NCBI GenBank assembly: GCA_030649205.1
Contig: JAUSGE010000021.1
Span: forward strand, 1 to 39,078
DNA: 39,078 nt
Direction: 5' to 3'
Source: a bacterium
GTDB lineage: Bacteria > Patescibacteriota > Patescibacteriia > Patescibacteriales > GWC2-42-12
Numbering within the stretch: the stretch's first letter is position 1; each line of letters starts with the position of its first letter. The position numbers were made by a program, and so were the translations under genes. Under the pieces are notes generated by a model. The model was not told the DNA's origin, did not search any database, and worked only from the letters and a program-made list of their open reading frames with translations. Below are positions 32,427 through 39,078 of this stretch, piece by piece.

Positions 32427-33920
32427 TTACTTATTAACGCTTTCTAATTTTATCAGACTCATCATGGCGAGCAAAAGCCAAAACATAACCGCCAAATCGT
32501 TTTTAAAATAAGGGACGTCGACTAGGCCATGAACCACAATCACAACCATCGCACCAATGAATCCAATTATTAAAAATTTTTCATTCGTGAGATTACTTCG
32601 GTCGCTGGCGCTCCCTCGCAATGACAGAGCGCTTATTCCCATCCAAAAGTATTTTAAAATCACCCAAACAAATAATAACATTCCCGCCAGCCCCAGCTCT
32701 GACCAAAAATTTAACACGATATTATGCGGATATAAATAAATTTCTAAAGGCTGCCAAAACTTTTTTTTATATTCATTGTTAAACAGCACTATTTTTCTGC
32801 GGAAGTCAGGATCATTGTCCTTATTAAAAAATAGTCCGGGCTGATGATAAGGCGCGACTGCTTGCTGAAAATTGGCCAAGCCGGCGCCGGTGATAATCCG
32901 GCCGTCTTTTAGCATATTCCAAGCATCGGTCCAGCCGGCTTTTCTGATTTGGCCTGATAAATTAGTCAAAGTTAAATTTCTTACGGCTGAATTTCTAGCC
33001 GGCTGATAAGCCGCTATAACCACCGCCGCGACCAAAGCAACAGCCACCGCCGCCCATCTGATTTTTTTTCCAGCCAGCAGTCCGAACACTATTAACCCGG
33101 CCGCCACGCCCATCAAGGCACCCTTGGATTTTGCGAAGTAAATGGACAAAACAGATAGAATAATAGTTAAGCTGACAAATATCGCCTTCAGCTTGTCATT
33201 GCGAGCGACCGAAGGGAGCGAAGCAATCTCACATACTCGGAATCTAACCAGAGATTGCCACGTCGCCAAGAGTACTTGGCTCCTCGCAATGACAGAAGTC
33301 AGCCACCCAATCATCACCAGCACAATCGGTCCCAAATACAGCCCGATCGCGTTCGGGTAGCCGAAGAAAGAAACAACCCGCCGCGTTTCGATCGCGGCCC
33401 AAACAGGGTTATCAATCAGCGCGCCTGTGAACTTTTGATAAATTGCCAAGGCGCTGACGGCCAAGGCGCTAATTGCCAGCGACCAGAGAATTTTTTCTCT
33501 ACCCTTAGCGCCGTGCATTACGTTTAGTGCCACAATAAAAAACAGCGCCGGCTCAAAAAAATAAGCCTTCCAGATACCGAAGGAGCTGGCGCTAAAACCG
33601 GCCACGCCAGCCGCGACTAATGCGACTAACAGCATTAACACGATTTCCCAGTCAAAGGGATAACGAATAACGGCTCGTAACCCGTAACTCGTAACTCGCA
33701 ACTTCACTCTTTCAAAAATAATTTTATAATTTTTAAAAAACCAAACTAAAAACACTGTCCAAATCATTACCTCCAATAAAGTCGCGGGCAAACCTAAAAT
33801 ATCAAACCTGATTAAATAAGCCGGCAAGGCCGCGATTAAAAACATCACCGCCCAATCAAGGCGGCGCCAGGCTAATAAAAAAAATAAAATTGCGAATAGC
33901 AAAATTAAATAAATCATCAT
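32427..33920 (-). CDS. O-antigen ligase/polymerase (Wzy/WaaL-like) multi-TM protein
   Basis: Many TM helices, 'SFFGYPNAIGLYLGPIVLVMIGWL', 'GRIITGAGLANFQQ', 'EIYLYPHNIVLNFWSELGLAGMLLF'. Start set at the 'MMIYLI' region. Confidence 0.85.
   Translation of the reverse strand: MMIYLILLFAILFFLLAWRRLDWAVMFLIAALPAYLIRFDILGLPATLLEVMIWTVFLVWFFKNYKIIFERVKLRVTSYGLRAVIRYPFDWEIVLMLLVALVAAGVAGFSASSFGIWKAYFFEPALFFIVALNVMHGAKGREKILWSLAISALAVSALAIYQKFTGALIDNPVWAAIETRRVVSFFGYPNAIGLYLGPIVLVMIGWLTSVIARSQVLLATWQSLVRFRVCEIASLPSVARNDKLKAIFVSLTIILSVLSIYFAKSKGALMGVAAGLIVFGLLAGKKIRWAAVAVALVAAVVIAAYQPARNSAVRNLTLTNLSGQIRKAGWTDAWNMLKDGRIITGAGLANFQQAVAPYHQPGLFFNKDNDPDFRRKIVLFNNEYKKKFWQPLEIYLYPHNIVLNFWSELGLAGMLLFVWVILKYFWMGISALSLRGSASDRSNLTNEKFLIIGFIGAMVVIVVHGLVDVPYFKNDLAVMFWLLLAMMSLIKLESVNK
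32585..32631. repeat. Partial TGTCATTGCGAG repeat inside the O-antigen-ligase-like gene (in frame)
   Basis: TCGTGAGATTACTTCGGTCGCTGGCGCTCCCTCGCAATGACAG; encodes 'LSLRGSASDRSNLTNE' on the minus strand. Confidence 0.8.
33193..33294. repeat. Full-length TGTCATTGCGAG inverted-repeat element read through in frame inside the O-antigen-ligase-like gene
   Basis: TTGTCATTGCGAGCGACCGAAGGGAGCGAAGCAATCTCAC ... AGAGATTGCCACGTCGCC...CTCCTCGCAATGACAG; encodes 'SQVLLATWQSLVRFRVCEIASLPSVARNDK'. Confidence 0.9.
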
Positions 33921-34387
33921 TTTAAAAGTTTCCTTTTTATTATCGCGTAATCTAAAAAACCATATTTTGTCCAAGCGTTTCTGCCCAATTTATTGGCGCA
34001 AACAACTTTTAAATCTATATATTTTATATTTTTTTCTTTAAACCAATTATAAAAAATATTTAAAATTTCTCCGGCTATGCCCTGCCGCCTGAATTTTTTG
34101 TCTATGTACATATCGCGAATATGCCCAAATTCTTTATCGCGGGAAATCGGTTCTTTTTTCGCGATATGAGCGCTACCGAAGCCTACTAATTTATCTTTGC
34201 TTTCTACCACTAATAATTTTTTCTTGCTTGAGTAAATATATTTTTTGTACAAACTAATGTAATATTTTTTGGCATTTTTGTTCACTCTAAAATCATTATC
34301 AAAAGCTTCGTGGTATTTACTCAATGCCAGGCGCATTTTAACCACTCCCAATAAATCTTTAATTTTTGCCGGCCTGATATTGATCAT
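33917..34387 (-). CDS. GNAT family N-acetyltransferase
   Basis: 'MINIRPAKIKDLLGVVKMRLA', 'GHIRDMYIDKKFRRQGIAGEILNIFYNWFKEKNIKYIDLKVVCANKLGRNAWTKYGF'. Start moved to 34387 because the upstream extension is repeat-encoded. Confidence 0.88.
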   Translation of the reverse strand: MINIRPAKIKDLLGVVKMRLALSKYHEAFDNDFRVNKNAKKYYISLYKKYIYSSKKKLLVVESKDKLVGFGSAHIAKKEPISRDKEFGHIRDMYIDKKFRRQGIAGEILNIFYNWFKEKNIKYIDLKVVCANKLGRNAWTKYGFLDYAIIKRKLLK

Positions 34388-34389
34388 AT

Positions 34390-34420
34390 TTTCTGGATTC
34401 CCGCCTGCGCGGGAATGACA
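34390..34420. repeat. TTCTGGATTCCCGCCTGCGCGGGAATGACA dispersed repeat
   Basis: Hairpin CCCGC ctg(c) GCGGG; translated as 'CHSRAGGNPE' on the minus strand. Confidence 0.85.
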
Positions 34421-34437
34421 AAGGGCAGCCTTAACCT

Positions 34438-35403
34438 TCACGCAATAAACAAATACAGCCCCAGGCAGACCATGACCGTGCCGATCAGCTTTTGCAAAAA
34501 CACGCCGCCGCCCAATTGCTCGTTCAGCATTTTAGGAAATTTGGCGGAAATAAGCAAGATAATGACAAACAAAAACAGATATTGCGCGCCTTGCAGAGCA
34601 TTGACGATCGCCACGCTGCCCAGGCTGATGGCATAGTTAATCATAATAAACGCGCCAGCGGCCAACAGTCTGACTGCTAAAAAGAATAATAAGTTTTTTG
34701 GCGTCTTGGCTCCTTTTTGCTGTTCCACAATCAGCCGCCGCCAGTCCGGCACAAAGAGCATTAAGAGAACGCCGATGAACGACCCCAGCCGCGACCAGAC
34801 AAAACTGCCGATGAACGGCTGATAAGTATAAATATATTTCATCAGCACGTAGTAGCTGGCGAAAAACACGGCCGCCACCACTGAATTAACGATTAAGCGG
34901 CTGGTGGGCTGGGCGCTGGATGGCACTTCGCCGAAAATATCGCCCGCCACTTCACGAACGCGAGTTATGAATTTTTGATATAAATAAACTTTAGTCTGTT
35001 TGATTGAGATTAAAACTCCGCCGCAAATTAAAACGATAAAAGCCAGAAGCTGCGTCTTTGATAAAGTCTCGCCCAAAAAAACAAAGGAAAAAATAAAACT
35101 GAAAATCGGCACCAAAGCGCCGACAATCGGCACCACGCGCGACGCCTCGCTTTGATGCAAGGCTTTATACCAAAACACCAGGGTCACCAAAAATAAAAAA
35201 CCGGCCAATAAATCCAAAGTCAATTCGCGCAAATTAGGCGTCCACGGCCAAAAAAGCAATAATCCGGCGTTAAAGACGCTCCAAACGCCCACATAAAAAG
35301 CGTAGGCGATGGATGAGTGAATTTTTTTGGACAATAAAAATTTGTCCGCCACATAGACGCCGGCGTTGATGAAATATGCTCCGATAGTGATGAATAGCCA
35401 CAT
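34438..35403 (-). CDS. EamA/DMT-family transporter
   Basis: ~10 hydrophobic helices, 'WYKALHQSEASRVVPIVGALVPIFSFIFSFVFLGETLSKTQLLAFIVLICGGVLIS'. Start at 35403 just after the upstream gene's stop. Confidence 0.85.
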   Translation of the reverse strand: MWLFITIGAYFINAGVYVADKFLLSKKIHSSIAYAFYVGVWSVFNAGLLLFWPWTPNLRELTLDLLAGFLFLVTLVFWYKALHQSEASRVVPIVGALVPIFSFIFSFVFLGETLSKTQLLAFIVLICGGVLISIKQTKVYLYQKFITRVREVAGDIFGEVPSSAQPTSRLIVNSVVAAVFFASYYVLMKYIYTYQPFIGSFVWSRLGSFIGVLLMLFVPDWRRLIVEQQKGAKTPKNLLFFLAVRLLAAGAFIMINYAISLGSVAIVNALQGAQYLFLFVIILLISAKFPKMLNEQLGGGVFLQKLIGTVMVCLGLYLFIA

Positions 35404-35408
35404 AAATG

Positions 35409-36512
35409 CTACAGCTCCAATAGCACCGCCGCGATCCAGGGGAAAGCCACGGTCACGTCGCTTTGGATAATCTGATAATAGCTTTTGGTTGACAGTTTGT
35501 CCCAAGTAATTTTTTCTTTGCCGCCGGCGCCGGAATAGGAGCCATACGACATGGGCGAGGAGCCGATTTCAATGAAGCCGGCCCAATCCCTGACTTGACC
35601 GTGAAGTTTTAAATCGTGCTTCAAGGACGGTACCGCGCAAATTGGAAAGTCCGCGGAAATGCCGCCGCCTAATTGCAAAAAAGCGATGGGCGCGTCCGCA
35701 GCCGTTTTCATGTACCAGTCGTACAGCAGGTGAAAATATTCCAAACCGGTTTTCATGACATTTTGATTAATGGTAAGCTCGCCCTTTTTTTTGTGCGGCC
35801 CGCCGTAGCAGTAGCTGGAAAAAATATTGCCCATGGTGGAATCTTCAAAACCGGGAATAACTATAGGTACGGCGTTTTCATAAGCCGCCAGCGCCCAGCA
35901 GTCGGCCGGATTGGCCTGCCGGTCGGCGGAAATTAATTTTTCGGAAAAAAGCCGCCGGAAATATTCATGCGGAAAATACCGTTCGCCTTTTTTCTCGGCC
36001 GCCTGCCACATTTTTAACAGTTGCGGCTCCATAATGCGCACGCTTTCGTCTTCGGGCAGAAATGTATCCGTAATCCGGCGCAGTCCCGCGTCGCGCAATT
36101 CCGCTTCCTGCTCCGGCGTCAGCTCGGTGTAGCGCGGGATAAAGGCGTAATGAGAATGCGCCACATAGCGGTAATATGACTCTTCATGATTAGCGGCCGT
36201 GGCCGAAATCAAATGAACTTTATTTTTTCTAATCAATTCAGCCAGCATGACTCCGACCTGAAACGAGCTTAAAGCCCCGGCCAAAGTAACTACCAGCTTG
36301 CCGCCATTGGCTAGATGGTTTTTCAGCCACAAGGCCGCCTGCAGGGTGGAGCCGCCGTTGCAATGATTAAGCGTTCGTTCGGCAAACTCGGACACCGGCG
36401 CGCGGCTGGCTTTTACGCCGGCGCTTAAGGCTCCGGCCGACGATTTATCGCTTTCCGCGATTATTAATTTTTTTAATCCGGGCGAAAGTTTGCTTAGTTT
36501 GTTATTTTTCAT
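35409..36512 (-). CDS. Deoxyhypusine-synthase-family protein
   Basis: 'GGKLVVTLAGALSSFQVGVMLAELIRKNKVHLISATAANHEES', 'AFLQLGGGISADFP', 'GSYSGAGGKEKITWDKLSTKSYYQIIQSDVTVAFPWIAAVLLEL' aligning by eye to the DHS catalytic-lysine segment (W-G-K in canonical DHS). Confidence 0.85.
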   Translation of the reverse strand: MKNNKLSKLSPGLKKLIIAESDKSSAGALSAGVKASRAPVSEFAERTLNHCNGGSTLQAALWLKNHLANGGKLVVTLAGALSSFQVGVMLAELIRKNKVHLISATAANHEESYYRYVAHSHYAFIPRYTELTPEQEAELRDAGLRRITDTFLPEDESVRIMEPQLLKMWQAAEKKGERYFPHEYFRRLFSEKLISADRQANPADCWALAAYENAVPIVIPGFEDSTMGNIFSSYCYGGPHKKKGELTINQNVMKTGLEYFHLLYDWYMKTAADAPIAFLQLGGGISADFPICAVPSLKHDLKLHGQVRDWAGFIEIGSSPMSYGSYSGAGGKEKITWDKLSTKSYYQIIQSDVTVAFPWIAAVLLEL

Positions 36513-36609
36513 AATATTTAGCTTATTTTTAAAGTTAATTTACGGTATTATTTTTTTATTTTACCAATAATGCTATAATAAAGCAAACATCTAGCGATTA
36601 TATAAAAAC

Positions 36610-38271
36610 ATGAAAAAGCTACCCTTGGAAAATTTAACCACCACTTTGGATCAAAAAGAGCGCCAAACCACGAAATATATCAGCCAGCAAAAATATAACG
36701 CGCAGAAGCGCATGCTCTCGGCCCTGAAAAAAACATCCGAAGCCTTAGCGCTGGCCACGGACGCTAAATTAATCCTGGAAAAGATCGCTACCGCCCTGGG
36801 AAAATCGTTAGGCGCCAAGTATGTTAATTTTTGGGAATTTACGCCGGATAAAAAAGGCTTATTTATCACCGCGGCTTACGGCATGCAGAGGCAATATCTG
36901 GTACAATCCAAAAAGCACCCGATTACCTTGGGCACGGCCTGGGTGGGCCGAGCTGTGGCCACTAAAAAAGTTTGGGCCACCTCGGACGTTCAGACTGATC
37001 CTAAATTGCCGTCGTCTTGGCTGCCGGCGGTAAAAAAACAGGCTTACCACGGAGTGCTGTGCCTGCCTTTGATGAAAAAGGGGGAGGCGTTGGGAGGGAT
37101 GTGCATTTATTATAAGCAAATCCATGAGTTTGATTATTTTGAAATGGCGCTGGCTACGATTACGGCCAACCAAGCGGCCACGGCCATGGCTAATGCCAAA
37201 CTCTTCTCCGAATTATTGGCCGAAAAAAATAAAACCATCGCGACTATTCAAAGCTTAAAAGACGGCTTGATTATCTATGATCTTGGCGGCAAAGTTATGT
37301 TTTTTAACCATCGGGCGGAAGAATATTTGTGGTTGAGAGCCAAGGATGTGATAGGAAAAAATTTCGCGGAGAAAGATACGGAACAAAACGTCTACTTGAA
37401 AAATTTTTACAATATTTCCAAAATAGTACAGACCGAATACTCATCCAAAGAGTTCACCACCGACGGGCCGCAAAAGCTGGTTTTGGAAATTACGCAAGTA
37501 CCGATTAACGATCAATACCAAAAGATCGGCGTCATGCAAATTTTAAGAGATATCACCAAGGAAAAAGATTTGGAGATAATGAAATCAGGTTTCGTGGCCA
37601 CGGCTTCGCATCAATTGAGAACGCCGCTGTCCGGCACCAAGTGGGCTTTGGATTTATTAGCCAGGGGCGATGCCGGCGAGTTGAACGAAGAGCAAAAAAG
37701 CATTGTTAATAAACTGCTGACGAGCAACCAGGCGTTAATTAATCTAGTCAATGATTTATTGGATATTTCCCGGATTGACGAGGGCAAATTCGGTTATGAA
37801 TTTGTCGCGAGCGATCTAATCAAGCTAGCCCAACAGCTTTATGAACAGACAAAAAACGACGCGGCCAGAAAAAATTTAAATTATATTTTTATGCCTCCGG
37901 ATTTTAAGCTCCCGCCGCTTAAGCTGGATCCGGCCAAACTGGCCATTGCCATTAGGAACCTTCTGGATAATGCCATCAAATACACCCCGGATAAAGGCAA
38001 AGTAACAATATATTTCCGCCTGGAAGAAAAAACCGCGGCTTTGCTGGTGCAAGACACCGGCATCGGCATACCGGAAAAAGACCGGAAATTCATCTCCGTT
38101 AAATTTTTTCGCGCGCCTAACGCCATTAAATTTCAAACCGAAGGCTCGGGCCTCGGCTTATATATCGCCAAGAGCATTATTGAAAAACATAATGCCGCGC
38201 TTGATTTTGAAACCGAGGAAAAAATCGGCTCTACCTTTATTATCCGTTTTGTTTTGCCGGAAAAAAAATAA
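36610..38271 (+). CDS. Soluble sensor histidine kinase (GAF + PAS + HisKA + HATPase_c)
   Basis: GAF-like N-terminus, PAS-like 'IATIQSLKDGLIIYDLGGKVMFFNHRAEEYL', H-box 'FVATASHQLRTPLSGTKWALDLL', N/G boxes 'NLLDNAIKYTPDKGKV', 'DTGIGIPEKDR', 'GSGLGLYIAKSI'. Confidence 0.95.
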   Translation: MKKLPLENLTTTLDQKERQTTKYISQQKYNAQKRMLSALKKTSEALALATDAKLILEKIATALGKSLGAKYVNFWEFTPDKKGLFITAAYGMQRQYLVQSKKHPITLGTAWVGRAVATKKVWATSDVQTDPKLPSSWLPAVKKQAYHGVLCLPLMKKGEALGGMCIYYKQIHEFDYFEMALATITANQAATAMANAKLFSELLAEKNKTIATIQSLKDGLIIYDLGGKVMFFNHRAEEYLWLRAKDVIGKNFAEKDTEQNVYLKNFYNISKIVQTEYSSKEFTTDGPQKLVLEITQVPINDQYQKIGVMQILRDITKEKDLEIMKSGFVATASHQLRTPLSGTKWALDLLARGDAGELNEEQKSIVNKLLTSNQALINLVNDLLDISRIDEGKFGYEFVASDLIKLAQQLYEQTKNDAARKNLNYIFMPPDFKLPPLKLDPAKLAIAIRNLLDNAIKYTPDKGKVTIYFRLEEKTAALLVQDTGIGIPEKDRKFISVKFFRAPNAIKFQTEGSGLGLYIAKSIIEKHNAALDFETEEKIGSTFIIRFVLPEKK

Positions 38272-38313
38272 AACTCAATTGAATGAGCTTTATTTTTTTT
38301 ATTTTTTTATATT

Positions 38314-38856
38314 TTATTTCTCTTTGTCAAAGACAGTGTTTTGCGCCGGACCGTAGACTCCCTCTTTTTCCAAAATTTTCTTTCTCATGAAAGCGGTTAA
38401 ATAGCCCATGGCCAAGCCCAGCATTAAGAGCCCCCAAAAAGGAAGCATGGCCTGAAAGGCCGTGGCATTACCGCCGAATTTGCCGAACAGATAAGCGAAG
38501 TAGCCGGCAAAAGCGAAGAAGTAGGCCGGCGCCAGTTCAAACCAATCCGTCAGCTCCAGCAGAACGATAATCAAGGCCGTGAAAAAAACCGTTACCGGCA
38601 GGCCCAGAGTGGCTCCGACCACGCCGGAGATCGGCCCCACGGCTTGCAGCACCAGGTAGCCGGCCAGCACGCCGCCCGACAGCCCGATTACCTCTTTATG
38701 CAAGCGCGAAGGCTTGGCGCCGGCAATAAAGTATAATGGCCAGCTGATAAAAGGCGCCCATAGAGCGCTGAATTTAAAGTAGCTGGCGATAATAACATAG
38801 AGCGCGGCTGACACGGCGATCATTAAGGCAACCGGAAGAAATTTTTTAATTGTCAT
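38314..38856 (-). CDS. Membrane protein of unknown function
   Basis: 180 aa, about five hydrophobic helices; no motif recognised. Confidence 0.7.
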   Translation of the reverse strand: MTIKKFLPVALMIAVSAALYVIIASYFKFSALWAPFISWPLYFIAGAKPSRLHKEVIGLSGGVLAGYLVLQAVGPISGVVGATLGLPVTVFFTALIIVLLELTDWFELAPAYFFAFAGYFAYLFGKFGGNATAFQAMLPFWGLLMLGLAMGYLTAFMRKKILEKEGVYGPAQNTVFDKEK

Positions 38857-38981
38857 AATGTTGAAAAAATAATTTTATTTGTTTTCTTTCGACCTTTGCT
38901 TATTATTATAGCATATTTTATAAAAAAGAACATAAACGCTGCACTCGTCCATGTTACAGTTGACACTATGGAGTGCAAAAT

Positions 38982-39078
38982 ATGAAAAAATATAAAAGGA
39001 GAATGTGGGAGCTGGATATTGGAATAAAAACATCTAAAAAATATGCTAATATTGATAGATTTAAGCTGTTAATAAATA
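38982..39078 (+). CDS. 3'-truncated ORF at the window edge
   Basis: ATG at 38982, open to the window end: MKKYKRRMWELDIGIKTSKKYANIDRFKLLIN... Confidence 0.35.
   Translation, partial: MKKYKRRMWELDIGIKTSKKYANIDRFKLLIN

Noticed and set aside
34387-34441. N-terminal extension MKVKAALCHSRAGGNPEN of the GNAT ORF
   Set aside because: CHSRAGGNPE is the translation of the CCCGCCTGCGCGGGAATGACA repeat; the protein more plausibly starts at MINIRPAK.
36610-38271. Two-component system with a local response regulator
   Set aside because: No receiver-domain ORF in the neighbouring sequence; annotated only as an orphan histidine kinase.

Overview
The window looks like a chromosome segment of a small-genome bacterium, probably Patescibacteria/CPR. 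That taxonomic guess is inferred from gene style, repeat style and the dockerin / 'NVGIGTTTP' surface protein; it was not tested. Gene content, left to right: a 5'-truncated large surface protein (dockerin-like + C-terminal DUF1554-like domain); trpS; a Glu/Leu dehydrogenase; phosphomannomutase/phosphoglucomutase; a membrane-anchored bactofilin-like protein; an Elp3-like radical SAM/GNAT protein; prs; a HAD hydrolase; glyA-folD; a pyrimidine block (pyrF, pyrE, a fused pyrK-pyrD, and convergent pyrC); a REP-associated tyrosine transposase (RAYT, Y1/HUH); recQ; a VOC protein; a purine block (purN, long purL, purM); a methyltransferase; tRNA-Arg, tRNA-Met/Ile2 and tRNA-Lys; DUF2975; a tRNA-Ser overlapped by a LAGLIDADG homing endonuclease; an O-antigen-ligase-like protein; GNAT; a deoxyhypusine-synthase-like protein with a DMT transporter; and a soluble GAF/PAS histidine kinase. 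The most interesting signal is the dispersed palindromic repeats. At least four families are present: GGACACTCGGTGTCC, TAACGCCGGCTNAAGCCGGGCAGAAA, TGTCATTGCGAG/TGTCATCTTGAG, and the TGTCATTCCGG/CCCGCCTGCGCGGGAATGACA type. Many copies lie inside genes and stay in frame (elp3, the RAYT itself, methyltransferase, O-antigen ligase), and at three loci they supply the host gene's stop codon and C-terminus (trpS, bactofilin, methyltransferase). A RAYT with a perfect 34-bp double-hairpin of one family inside its own ORF, and a further hairpin just after its stop codon, is the candidate mobiliser for at least that family.
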